DNA of 64,000 nucleotides from assembly GCF_028657905.1 (NCBI RefSeq), contig NZ_CP117782.1, positions 1,116,001-1,180,000 of the forward strand, in the 5' to 3' direction. The notes below the pieces were generated by a model that saw nothing but the letters and a program-made list of their open reading frames with translations, was not told the origin of the DNA and did no database searches. The translations under genes and the position numbers were made by a program. This document shows, piece after piece, positions 8,471 to 16,971 of this stretch. This stretch comes from Burkholderia sp. FERM BP-3421. Lineage in GTDB: Bacteria; Pseudomonadota; Gammaproteobacteria; Burkholderiales; Burkholderiaceae. The stretch's first letter is position 1; the number at the start of each line of letters is the position of its first letter.

Positions 8471-8512
8471 GCCGACGGGCGCTTACGCGCCGCCGACGGG
8501 CGCTTACGCGCC
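8471..8512. repeat. 21-bp direct repeat duplicating the 3' end of a RebB gene
   Basis: Two exact copies of gccgacgggcgcttacgcgcc at 8471-8491 and 8492-8512. The downstream copy (in gene sense) still carries the tta that reads as TAA, so the stop codon of the RebB gene ending at 8504 is duplicated. Each copy can fold into a small GGCGC-TTAC-GCGCC hairpin. Confidence 0.85.
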
Positions 8513-8872
8513 GCCGCCGAGCGCCTTGCCGAGCGCGATCGCGCTGGCCAGCGCGGACAGCACGCCGGCCGTGCCGATCTCGGTGGCGGCCGCGCCGGCG
8601 CTCTCCGCGCCGAGCGCGTATAGCTGCATCGTGCCGACATTGGTCGAGGTCTGCAGCTGGATCGCCGCCTGCGATTGCTGCTGCACGGCGTTCTCGAACA
8701 GGATGCCGAGCGAGTGGCTCTGCGCCTGGTACAGCGAACCCATCGCCATTGCGGGGGCTTCCGCGACCACTTTCACATTGGTCTGGGTGACCGCGTCGGT
8801 GATCGCCGGATTCACGCCGCATGCCTTGCAGGGCGTGGTCGTGGTGGGCGTGGTCGGATCAGGGGTGGGCAT
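8504..8872 (-). CDS. RebB family R-body protein with N-terminal CxxC
   Basis: 122 residues from the ATG at 8872, which has AGGAG 8 bp upstream; a longer in-frame start at 8899 would place that site inside the gene. A Thr/Pro-rich leader is followed by CKACGVNPAITDAVTQTNVK, the RebB signature. Then come AQSHSLGILFENAVQQQSQA and a C-terminal Ala/Gly-rich hydrophobic segment of about 30 residues. It is nearly identical in the core to the RebB gene at 9040, so the two are recent duplicates. The N-terminal CxxC could form disulphides or bind metal during ribbon packing; this is speculation. Confidence 0.88.
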   Translation of the reverse strand: MPTPDPTTPTTTTPCKACGVNPAITDAVTQTNVKVVAEAPAMAMGSLYQAQSHSLGILFENAVQQQSQAAIQLQTSTNVGTMQLYALGAESAGAAATEIGTAGVLSALASAIALGKALGGGA

Positions 8873-9039
8873 GGACGAATCTCCTGGTTGGCTGGCCATC
8901 GCGACGGTGGGCCGGCGCTGCGCACAGCGGAATCAATAGGGGGTGACGAAGCATGGGAGCGACGCATCGCGCGGCGCGCAGGGCTCGCGCGCCGGCGACG
9001 GCGGCCCGCCGCATCGGGCCGCCGCGCGTGAGGCGCGCG

Positions 9040-9378
9040 TCAGGCGGTGCCGCCGATGGTCTTGCCGATGGCGATCACGTCGGCCAGCACGGCGAGGATG
9101 CCGTTCGAGCCGATCTCGGTGGCCGCCGCGCCCGCGCTTTCCGGTCCGATCGTGTACAGCTGCATCGTGCCGACGTTGGTCGAGGTCTGCGACTGGATCG
9201 CCGCCTGCGATTGCTGCTGCACGGCGTTCTCGAACAGGATGCTCAGCGAATGGCTCTGGGCTTGATACAGCGAACCCATCGCCATCGCCGGCGCTTCGGC
9301 GACCACCTTCACGTTCGCTTGCGTGACCGCATCGGTGATCGCGGGATTGACTTGGCACACTTGGCACGTATCCGACAT
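9040..9378 (-). CDS. RebB family R-body protein with N-terminal CxxC
   Basis: 112 residues. It starts MSDTCQVCQVNPAITDAVTQ and continues with the same Gln-rich helix (FENAVQQQSQAAIQSQ) and TNVGTMQLYTIG segment as its neighbour at 8504. A conserved ATG with AAGGAG 6-7 bp upstream gives the start. Identity with the 8504 gene is high through the core and lower at the C-terminus. It is probably the first RebB gene of the transcript, following the helical protein gene at 9465. R-bodies elsewhere need several small Reb proteins in fixed proportion, which would fit these paralogues. Confidence 0.88.
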   Translation of the reverse strand: MSDTCQVCQVNPAITDAVTQANVKVVAEAPAMAMGSLYQAQSHSLSILFENAVQQQSQAAIQSQTSTNVGTMQLYTIGPESAGAAATEIGSNGILAVLADVIAIGKTIGGTA

Positions 9379-9464
9379 CTTTTGCTCCTTGGTTCAGGTG
9401 ACGACATTGAGGGATCGCACACCGGGAGCCTGCCGCTGCTGCGTCGCGCCGCGTGTCCCAGGTG

Positions 9465-10085
9465 CTATTCCAAGGACGCTTCGTCAGGCGGCGCGTGAAC
9501 CGCGGGCGACGGTTCGGCCGGTGCGGGCGCGGCGACGGTCGCGGCCTGCGCGCCCAGCGCAGCGAGCCACGCGTGGATCTCGTTCACCTGCTGCGCGAGC
9601 GGCGCCAGATGGATGACGAAGCTGCGCTCGACTTCCTGGCGGATCAGGTCGGCCAGATGCTCGGCGATCGCCTCGAGCGCCTGCCGGGTCGCATCCTGCG
9701 TGGCCGCACCGTCGGCCGGCGGCGGCGCGGCGGCGGGCTCGCCCGCGTCGACCATGCCCGCCACCTTCTGCTGTTCGTTTTCCAGCAGCCGTTGCGTCGT
9801 GGCGTTCTGCGTGTCGATGGTTTGCAGAATGCCGCGCATGTTCTCGTAGGCGCGCTGCTGGTTCAGTTGCAGGAAGTGACGCATCTGCTGGCGCACGGCC
9901 TGGCGGTTGTTCGCCCCCGGCGCGGCGGCGTTCGCCGCGCGCGGGGCGCCGGGCGTCGCATCGGGCGAAGCCGGCTGCTGTCGTATCTGCTGCAGCAGCC
10001 ACCGCTCCAGTTCGGGCGTCAGCGGCTGCCCCAGGCGTTGCTCCGCGAGTTGGCGAAACTGCGGGGTGAGCGATTCGTCAGGCAT
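9465..10085 (-). CDS. Helical protein, first gene of the R-body locus
   Basis: 206 residues from the ATG at 10085, which has GGGAG 7 bp upstream. The N-terminus has a compact helical domain (LTPQFRQLAEQRLGQPLTPE). A long Gln/Asn-rich amphipathic helix follows (residues about 70-115), then a second helix (ATRQALEAIAEHLADLIRQE) and a Pro/Ala-rich tail. No enzyme motif, signal peptide or membrane span is seen. It lies 86 bp upstream of the first RebB gene on the same strand. It may be an assembly or accessory factor, but I do not recognise the family. Confidence 0.6.
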   Translation of the reverse strand: MPDESLTPQFRQLAEQRLGQPLTPELERWLLQQIRQQPASPDATPGAPRAANAAAPGANNRQAVRQQMRHFLQLNQQRAYENMRGILQTIDTQNATTQRLLENEQQKVAGMVDAGEPAAAPPPADGAATQDATRQALEAIAEHLADLIRQEVERSFVIHLAPLAQQVNEIHAWLAALGAQAATVAAPAPAEPSPAVHAPPDEASLE

Positions 10086-10565
10086 GGCCGGCTCCCGTTG
10101 CATGCGCGCACCTGCGCGCGTCGGCCGGAAGGCGCCGCGACGCGGCGGGGCGGTTGCATGGGCGGGGCGGTGCTTCAGGCATGGCGTTCTCCACGGTGAG
10201 GGACACAGAGGGCGTGCTCGCCGGAAGGTTCGGCGGGACTGAGGCAAGGACGGCCGGCGACGCCTGCGCGTGAAGAAAAATCTGCGACCGGCGAATGCGC
10301 AGCGGGGATGCGCGGGATGCGCGGGGCCGGGTGGGGCGACCCGCCGCGCGTGGCCGGGCTGCACGAGCGGGCTCCGTGCGCGGCGGCGCGACCGGCAAGC
10401 ACGTTGCTCGTGCGCGGCCCGTGATCGCCGGGCACGGTGCGTGGCACGCGCTCCTGCGAATCGGCGCCATGCGGTGTGCGCGGCGGCGCGGGGCATTTCA
10501 GTGCGCCGATCGACGCGTGCCGGCGCGCCGGGCCCGCGTTGTGGATGCGTGCCGGCGCGCTCGGT
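10086..10565. other. GC-rich intergenic region, possible short leader ORF
   Basis: 480 bp between the chemoreceptor gene and the R-body locus; both read on the minus strand. It probably holds the R-body promoter. A 35-codon frame (10078-10182, minus; MPEAPPRPCNRPAAS...) has GGAG before its ATG, and its stop overlaps the start of the next gene, so it could be a coupled leader peptide. I regard it as unproven. Nothing else is supported. Confidence 0.35.
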
Positions 10566-12107
10566 TCAGGTCCGCGCCGCTTCGGGCAGCCTGAACACCG
10601 CCACCGCGTGCCGCAGCGCGCCCGCCTGCTCCGCGAGCGCCTGGGTCGCGGCCGAGGCCTGTTCGACCAGCGCCGCATTGCGCTGGGTGGCCTCGTCCAT
10701 CTGCGTGACCGCGATGTTGACCTGGTGAATGCCGCCGCTCTGTTCCTGAGACGCGGCCGAGATCTCGCCGACAATCGCCGTGACGCGCTGCACCGCGCCG
10801 ACGATTTCGCGGATCGATTCGCCCGCGCGGCCGATCAGCGCCGCGCCCGCGTCGACGCGCTGCGTCGAGTGTTCGATCAGCGTCTTGATTTCCTTCGCGG
10901 CGGCGGCGCTGCGCTGCGCGAGCGTACGGACCTCGGCCGCGACGACCGCGAACCCCCGCCCCTGCTCGCCCGCGCGCGCGGCCTCGACGGCCGCGTTCAG
11001 CGCGAGGATGTTGGTCTGGAACGCGATGCCGTCGATCACGGCGATGATCTCGCCGACCTTGGCCGCGCTGTCGGCAATGCCGCCCATCGTGTCGACCGCC
11101 TGCGCCATCACGTCGCCGCCCGATGCCGCGATGCCGGACGCATCGTGCGCGAGCTGCGCCGCGTGCTGCGCGTGTTCGGCGGATTGCTGCACGACGCCCG
11201 TCAGCTGCTCCATGCTGGCCGCGGTCTCTTCGAGCGACGCCGCCTGCGATTCGGTGCGCGCGGAGAGGTCGTGGTTGCCGGCCGCGATCTGCGCGCTCGC
11301 GGTCGCCACCGATTCGGCATGGGTGCGCACCTCGAGCACCACGGCCGACAGGCCGGCCTGCATCGTGCGCAGCGCGCGCAACAGATCGGCGATCTCGTCC
11401 TTGCCGGCGGCGTCGACTTCGCGCGTGAGGTCGCCGTCGGCGACCGCCTTCGCGCACGCGACCGCCGCGTCGAGCGGCTTCAGGATCGCGCGACTGAACA
11501 GGAAGGCTCCGAGCATCGCGACGGCCAGCACCACCAGCATCAGCACGATGCTCGCGATCGTCGCGAGGCGCGCGTCGTCGCCCGCGCGCGCGGACACCTC
11601 GGCGCTGCGGCTCGCGATCAGCTTCGCGGCGTGTTCGAGCAGCGCCGACGGCTCGCGATCGACGCCCGCCACCGCCGCGTCGCCGGCCGTGGGATCGAAT
11701 CCGGCCGCCTGGAACGCGGCGAAACCGCGGCGGTAGCCGTCGCCCATCGCCGTGTGCGCGCGCGCGAACTGCTCGACGAGCGCGCGGCTGTCGCCGGGCG
11801 GCAACTGCTGCGCCAGTTGCGCCGCGAGCGCGTCGACCGCGCGTTCGCGGGTCTGGAATGCTTTCCAGTACTGATCGAGCTTGGCGGTCTGCTTGCCGCG
11901 CAGCAGCGTGTCCTTCCATTCCTGGACCTGCAGCTTGAACTGCACGAGCATGGCCGAGACCAGCCGCTCGTCGGCCACGTTCGTCTGCACCTCGCTGGTG
12001 AAGGTATCGATCGAGCGATTGAGGATATGGATGCCGTACAGGGCGCCGGAGCACATCAGCAGCAGGGCGGCGGCGAAAGCGAGGGGAATCTTGTAGCTGA
12101 GCTTCAT
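10566..12107 (-). CDS. Methyl-accepting chemotaxis protein
   Basis: 513 residues from the ATG at 12107 (AAAGG 5 bp upstream), chosen over an upstream in-frame start because it begins directly before the first membrane helix (YKIPLAFAAALLLMCSGALY). A periplasmic four-helix-bundle-type sensor spans about 30-190. A second membrane helix (LATIASIVLMLVVLAVAMLG) follows near 195, then HAMP and the cytoplasmic signalling domain. The hairpin signature is IDGIAFQTNILALNAAVEAA. The C-terminus (VFRLPEAART) lacks the CheR-binding NWETF-type pentapeptide, so methylation would rely on other receptors. Ligand unknown. Confidence 0.93.
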   Translation of the reverse strand: MKLSYKIPLAFAAALLLMCSGALYGIHILNRSIDTFTSEVQTNVADERLVSAMLVQFKLQVQEWKDTLLRGKQTAKLDQYWKAFQTRERAVDALAAQLAQQLPPGDSRALVEQFARAHTAMGDGYRRGFAAFQAAGFDPTAGDAAVAGVDREPSALLEHAAKLIASRSAEVSARAGDDARLATIASIVLMLVVLAVAMLGAFLFSRAILKPLDAAVACAKAVADGDLTREVDAAGKDEIADLLRALRTMQAGLSAVVLEVRTHAESVATASAQIAAGNHDLSARTESQAASLEETAASMEQLTGVVQQSAEHAQHAAQLAHDASGIAASGGDVMAQAVDTMGGIADSAAKVGEIIAVIDGIAFQTNILALNAAVEAARAGEQGRGFAVVAAEVRTLAQRSAAAAKEIKTLIEHSTQRVDAGAALIGRAGESIREIVGAVQRVTAIVGEISAASQEQSGGIHQVNIAVTQMDEATQRNAALVEQASAATQALAEQAGALRHAVAVFRLPEAART

Positions 12108-12421
12108 GGAACCTTTGATCAACGGGAGGCGATAACGCGCGGACATGAAATGCCCTACGCCGTAACCCGTTAACGGCCGCGATTCCTCCCGCTTAAAACA
12201 GACGAAAGCATTTTCCGCAGCCGCGCGGTTACCGGCGGTTACTATTGCCTTCCAGGAAAGAATGCAGTGCTGGATGTCAGCACTCCTCTATCCCCGGGGT
12301 GCGCGCCGAGGCGCCCACCGGCCGGGGAATTCAAGCGCGACAGAACGAGTGTGACGAATCCCGGGACGGCGCAGGGTGGCGGACATTCCGTCACCTGGAC
12401 GTACGTCCACGAGATATTCCC
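12108..12421. other. Intergenic region
   Basis: About 310 bp holding the chemoreceptor promoter on the minus strand. No gene or obvious operator is recognised. Confidence 0.4.
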
Positions 12422-12770
12422 GTGAAGCACGCACTGCCCGTTCCGTTTCAACGTCTCGCGCTGTCCAATCTCGCCGCGCTATCGGCGGAGCAGATCGGTC
12501 TCGCGGTGACGCCGCTGTTCGCCGTGTTGACGCTCGGCGCGAGTGCCGGCCAGACGGGTTTCCTGCAGACGGCGCAGACGCTGCCGTTCCTGTTACGGCG
12601 CGCGTCCGCTGGGCGCGGCGGCAGGGACGAGTCGCCGCGCGCTATGGGATCGAGGCGTGCGTATGGGCGGCCGTGGTCGGCTTCGCGATCCAGGCGGGCG
12701 TGATCGTGCTGTCCGCCGTGTCGCGGCTCACGCGGCTTCCGGAGGCATCGCCGGCGGTGTTGGGGCGGGT
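12422..12770 (+). pseudogene. MFS transporter pseudogene, N-terminus joined to C-terminal remnant
   Basis: From a GTG at 12422, about 58 codons read as the first membrane helices of an MFS exporter (FQRLALSNLAALSAEQIGLA, then LFAVLTLGASAGQTGFLQTA). At about 12597 the homology breaks. In another frame, sequence resembling the last helix and tail of the same family appears (RYGIEACVWAAVVGFAIQAG, then LTRLPEAS). Roughly 300 central codons are missing. This is a collapsed gene with an internal deletion plus frameshift and cannot make a transporter. Confidence 0.65.
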
Positions 12771-13282
12771 GACGGGACAGGCGCGCCGCGTGGCCGTCCG
12801 GCGCATGCGCATGCCGCGCTTCGTCCACGCCGTCGGTTTGCCTCGGCGCGGGTATTGCAGTGCGAACCTCATGCGCGCCGCTGACGCCTCGTTCGGGGCC
12901 AGGAGCCCACCGGCGAGATCCGCTTGCGGTTTCAGCCCGCCATGCGGATCGCCGTGGACGTCGACACCCCGCATATCGACCTCCTGTCGGACGAGGCGAT
13001 GCCGGGCAGATGGCCTGATTGAACGTCTGCGAACCGCATGCAACCGGACCGTCTCGGCGTGTTCGAGCGTCCGGCCTTCGACGGCCGGCGCTGATCGATC
13101 CGCGCTGAACCCTGCGACCGGCCGGTCGGGGGCAGGGGCGTGATTTCGCTGCGCCCCGATCGGGCCGGAATCGAGGCCTCGTCCTTGAGGTGAAGGCCGT
13201 GCAGCGATACGTGCGGACGCGCCGGCAGGCCGGGGAATGCCGGTGCGCCCGGGATATCCGGATGCGGTCGGTGCAGCGCCGC
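12771..13282. other. Gene debris
   Basis: No intact gene. One short frame at about 12882-13022 (plus strand) reads GEIRLRFQPAMRIAVDVDTP and then HIDLLSDEAMPG before a stop. It looks like coding sequence but has no start and is preceded by a stop, so it is probably the tail of a lost gene of unknown family. Confidence 0.35.
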
Positions 13283-14017
13283 TTACTTCCGGGCGGATAT
13301 CGCGTGCATGCGCCCGATCGGCTTGTCGTGGTCGATCTCGAAGCCGAGGCGCGCCAACGCCGCCACCTGTTCCGCAGGCGCAAGACGCAGCTTGCGATAG
13401 CTGCTCTTGTAGAGCGTCCATCCGTTTTCTTCACGAATGTGTATCAGGTCGTTCACCACGACGTGCTCCGGTTCATACTCCAGAACGCACGTCATGATGC
13501 GCTGGTCATCCGCTCGCACGGGCAGAAAGCGATCGAGCCCGACCAGCTCCCGGGAAAGATCGCGGAACGTCAGCACGAGATGCCCGCCCGGCGCCAGGGC
13601 GTCGTAGGCGTCGCGATAGAGTTGCAGCACATCCGCGTGATTTTCCAGGTGCGTCAGCGTGTCGCCCATGCAGACAACGACGCTGACCGAACCCCGTTCG
13701 ACCCGCGTCGAAAAGGTGCGCAGATCGGCGAACACGGTCCTGATCCGCTCGTCCGTCCGGGCCGCGTCCAGCTCCGCCAGGAGATCGCGGCTGCTGTCGA
13801 TGGCGATCACCGGATCGTAGCCGAGGCGGGCGAGCGCGAGGGACTGATAGCCCGGCCCGCAGCCGAGATCGACGGCGATACCCTCGCCGGTCGTGCCGAT
13901 GCCCAAATCGGTCAGGAGATTCGCTTGCTCAAGCGCCTTCCCGGCCGGCTCCGCTCCGTTCATCCACACGTAATGCGCGGCGAGAAGATCGTCGTAATGT
14001 CGCTGGGCCTGGTTCAT
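13283..14017 (-). CDS. Class I SAM-dependent methyltransferase
   Basis: 244 residues. The SAM-binding motif I is AVDLGCGPGYQSLALARLG (residues about 49-67). It is followed by the acidic end of strand 2 (VIAIDSSRDLL), motif II-like VVVCMGDTLTHL and the post-motif LAPGGHLVLTFRDLS. No targeting signal or DNA/RNA-binding extension. Such stand-alone enzymes usually methylate small molecules. The substrate is not deducible, and the neighbours (debris upstream, a histidine kinase downstream) give no pathway hint. Confidence 0.88.
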   Translation of the reverse strand: MNQAQRHYDDLLAAHYVWMNGAEPAGKALEQANLLTDLGIGTTGEGIAVDLGCGPGYQSLALARLGYDPVIAIDSSRDLLAELDAARTDERIRTVFADLRTFSTRVERGSVSVVVCMGDTLTHLENHADVLQLYRDAYDALAPGGHLVLTFRDLSRELVGLDRFLPVRADDQRIMTCVLEYEPEHVVVNDLIHIREENGWTLYKSSYRKLRLAPAEQVAALARLGFEIDHDKPIGRMHAISARK

Positions 14018-14120
14018 GGCGGGGTTGGGTTCGCGTGGGAGGAATGCGCACTGTAATACCAATCGGGCCGTCATGAAGTCCGGATCATGCCGCGCCGGCC
14101 GGCCTGGCCGGGATGCGGCG

Positions 14121-15578
14121 TCAAGACGGCGGTATCGCACGCTGCGCGGAATCTGCATTCCCACCCGGCCGCCCATCGACCGACGCCTCCGCAAGACGAG
14201 GGAACTCGACGATGACGGCGAGCCCCCGGCCGTCCAGCCCGGTCTCGAACCGCAGGCTTCCATTGAAGTAACGCACAATGCGTTCCGCGATCGACAAGCC
14301 GAGCCCGCTGCCCGACGCCTGTCCGGTCGCGCCGCGATAGAAGCGATCGGTGAGCCGGGCGCGCTCGGCCTCGGCCACTCCCGGGCCATCGTCGAGCACG
14401 GCAAGGCATGACCGGGCCTCGCGGTCGGTCAGCCGCACCTCGACGCGCCCCTGCGGCGTGCCGTACTTGATCGCGTTGTCGATCAGGTTGTCGATCAGGA
14501 TGCCGATGAGCACCGGATCCGCCTGGATCGCTCGCCCCGACTCCCGCACGATCGCAAGGGTGATGGACTTCTCGCGCGCGGCCGGGGCACGGCGGGCGAC
14601 GGCTTCCTCGACGAGCGCCGCCATTGCCACGGCGCTTGCCGGCACGCGTTCGTATTCGTCGAGCCGGGCCAGCAAAAGCAGCTGCTCGGCGAGGCGGGCG
14701 CTGCGATCCACGCCTTGCACGACGCGCTGCATGGCAAGTTGCTGGAGCGCGGGATCGGTGTTCGAGAGGGCGACCTGCGCCTGCACCTTGATCGCCGCGA
14801 GCGGCGTCTTCAATTCATGAGCCGCGTCGGACGTGAAAGCGCGTTCCCGGACCCTCGATTGACGAAGCCGGGCGAGCAGGCGGTCGATCGCGTCGACCAG
14901 CGTTCGAACCTCGTTCGGCACGCCCGCGATGCCGAGCGGCGCAAGCGAATCGGCGTCGCGCGCGTGGATCGTGTCCGAGAGGGCCTTGAGCGGAACGAGG
15001 CTGCGGCCGATCGCGACCCACAGCAGGAAGGCGAGCACGGGCAGGGCGGCGAGCAGCGGCAGGACGATCCGCCGCGCCGTGCCGGTCGCCATGTCGCTGC
15101 GGGTATTGGCCGTTTCCATGACGCGTATGGTCCGCCCCGTCGGGGTGTCGTGGAGCGCGAAGATCCGCCAGACGATGCCGTCGATGGCGACGTCGCGCGG
15201 CCGCGTGCGCGCCTCCGGCCCGCTGTCGAGCGCCGCGGCGCCCCGGGGCAGGCTCGACGCGAGCACGGCGCCCGTCGCGTCGGATACCTCGTAAAGGACG
15301 TCGCGCGGCTGACGGTCGCCGTCGGTGTCGGCGCGTCGCGGGGCGCCGGGGCGCGCGAGCTCGATGCGGGCGTCGATCGGGACGCGCGCGAATTGAACGA
15401 GATCCGCGCGGTCGAGCCGGGCGATCAGCGCGGCATATTCGACGAGGCGGGCATCCTGCCATTCCTGAACTTCCCGCGACGCGTGCCGGAAGCTGCTGTA
15501 CACGGCCACGATCCAGACGACGGCGACGCAGGACAGGACCATCAACGAAAGCCGATGGCGTATCGAACGCGACATCAT
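14121..15578 (-). CDS. Sensor histidine kinase, QseC-like
   Basis: 485 residues. A first membrane helix (LSLMVLSCVAVVWIVAVYSS) is followed by a periplasmic sensor of about 130 residues, a second helix (IVLPLLAALPVLAFLLWVAI) and a HAMP-like linker. The phospho-acceptor motif is SDAAHELKTPLAAIKVQAQV, and the ATPase boxes are LIDNAIKYG, DDGPGV and GSGLGLSI. The start ATG overlaps the stop of the response-regulator gene (ATGA), so the pair is coupled. Architecture and partner match the QseC/PmrB group. The signal is not deducible; no QseC-specific ligand residues were assigned. Confidence 0.92.
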   Translation of the reverse strand: MMSRSIRHRLSLMVLSCVAVVWIVAVYSSFRHASREVQEWQDARLVEYAALIARLDRADLVQFARVPIDARIELARPGAPRRADTDGDRQPRDVLYEVSDATGAVLASSLPRGAAALDSGPEARTRPRDVAIDGIVWRIFALHDTPTGRTIRVMETANTRSDMATGTARRIVLPLLAALPVLAFLLWVAIGRSLVPLKALSDTIHARDADSLAPLGIAGVPNEVRTLVDAIDRLLARLRQSRVRERAFTSDAAHELKTPLAAIKVQAQVALSNTDPALQQLAMQRVVQGVDRSARLAEQLLLLARLDEYERVPASAVAMAALVEEAVARRAPAAREKSITLAIVRESGRAIQADPVLIGILIDNLIDNAIKYGTPQGRVEVRLTDREARSCLAVLDDGPGVAEAERARLTDRFYRGATGQASGSGLGLSIAERIVRYFNGSLRFETGLDGRGLAVIVEFPRLAEASVDGRPGGNADSAQRAIPPS

Positions 15579-16234
15579 GGCTTGTCCATCACGTACCCGA
15601 CGCCGCGCACGGTCCGGATCAGGTCGCTGCCGAGCTTCTTGCGCAGATTCGAGACGTGCACCTCGATGGCATTGCTTTCGACGCCGTCCTGCCACCCATA
15701 AAGATGGGCTTCGAGCCGCTCGCGCGATTGCGGCACGCCTTGATGGGTGATCAGTTGGGTCAGGATGGACCACTCCCGGATCGTCAGGGACACGCGGACG
15801 GCGTTGCGCGTGGCCGTGCGGGTGACGAGATCGACCGCAAGGTCGCGCCACACGATCGTCTCCTGGCTGCGCCCCTGCGAGCGGCGCACGAGCGCGCGGC
15901 AGCGGGCGAGCACTTCGGACAGCTCGAACGGTTTGGCCAGGTAGTCGTCGGCGCCGGCGTCGAGCCCGCGCACTCGGTCGGCGACCGTGCCCCGCGCGGT
16001 GAGAACCAGCACGGGGATGTCGTCGCCCGCCGAGCGCAGCGCGCGCAGGATCTCCGCGCCGGACGTGCCGGGCAGGCCGAGATCCAGGACGAGCAGGGCA
16101 TGGCGGTGGGCCGCGAGCGCCTGCATGGCATCGTTTCCATTGCGGACCCATTGGACGTGGTAGCCGGCCTGACCCAGGCTGATTTCCAGCCCGCTGCCGA
16201 TCAGGTCGTCGTCCTCGACGAGAAGAATTTTCAT
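15575..16234 (-). CDS. OmpR/PhoB-family response regulator, QseB-like
   Basis: 219 residues, the normal length for QseB/PmrA-type regulators. The receiver domain begins MKILLVEDDDLIGSGLEISL with acidic residues at 8-10. The phosphorylatable Asp lies in ALLVLDLGLPG near residue 51, and the conserved Lys is in DYLAKPFELSE. The C-terminal winged helix reads LTIREWSILTQLI and ends VRGVGYVMDKP. It is the first gene of a pair with the histidine kinase, overlapping by 4 bp. Phosphorylation by that kinase is the expected mode of control. Confidence 0.93.
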   Translation of the reverse strand: MKILLVEDDDLIGSGLEISLGQAGYHVQWVRNGNDAMQALAAHRHALLVLDLGLPGTSGAEILRALRSAGDDIPVLVLTARGTVADRVRGLDAGADDYLAKPFELSEVLARCRALVRRSQGRSQETIVWRDLAVDLVTRTATRNAVRVSLTIREWSILTQLITHQGVPQSRERLEAHLYGWQDGVESNAIEVHVSNLRKKLGSDLIRTVRGVGYVMDKP

Positions 16235-16509
16235 GAGCGAAGAGCGCTGCGGTGCACGGGTTCGCCGCCGCATGGCCCACCCGCATCCTGGCCCTGCGAC
16301 GTCACGCGTTGCCATTGTAAGCGCGCCGCGGATCCCGCTCTCGGGCGAAAGCTTAAGGTTTCCTTCAGCTATTCCCGGTAGCATCGGGCGACCGGCCGAA
16401 CGGATCGGCCGCTCCCCTGAAATTGATCACCTCATGCATGAATTGGAATGGATTGCGTAATGATTTCGCAACCCTGCATATTGGCAAGGCATCGCGGGAG
16501 CCGCATCGC

Positions 16510-16863
16510 ATGAGCCCGGCCACGGTTGATCAATGGCGCGCCTACCTGCTCGTCGCGTCACTTGCAACGGTGCTAATACAGGCTATCGTACTAGGGACGA
16601 TGCTCGTGTTCGATGCGCCGGAGACATTGTTCACGTCATCAGTTTTTCGCATTGGCGTAGTAGTGTGGGTCGTCGCGGCGGTCGTGCTGGCCCGCAGATG
16701 GGCCGAAGCGGCGTTTCGTTCAGCGCTGGCGGGAGACCACATCGGATTCGGCGACGCGCAGTGCGACATCGTGACGCTTTCCAGCCGTTGCCCCCAGCGG
16801 GCACTGGTCGTGCTCCACGTGCGGTTCAACCGGAGAAAATTCACCCCCCTGCGTACCGACTAG
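16510..16863 (+). CDS. Small hypothetical membrane protein
   Basis: 117 residues from the ATG at 16510. It has two predicted membrane helices (YLLVASLATVLIQAIVLGTM and FRIGVVVWVVAAVVLARRWA), then a soluble tail of about 50 residues with several Arg and two Cys. Base composition is slightly lower in GC than the hopanoid genes that follow 108 bp downstream. I do not recognise the family. It may be an independent gene. Confidence 0.5.
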   Translation: MSPATVDQWRAYLLVASLATVLIQAIVLGTMLVFDAPETLFTSSVFRIGVVVWVVAAVVLARRWAEAAFRSALAGDHIGFGDAQCDIVTLSSRCPQRALVVLHVRFNRRKFTPLRTD

Positions 16864-16971
16864 CAGCGGCGCGCACCCGCACCACGGCGCATGACGTCCG
16901 GCGTCTTTTCCTCGCATCCTGAACACACACTGAACAGCCGGTTCGCGATCCGTCGCGCGGCGTCCCACGAC

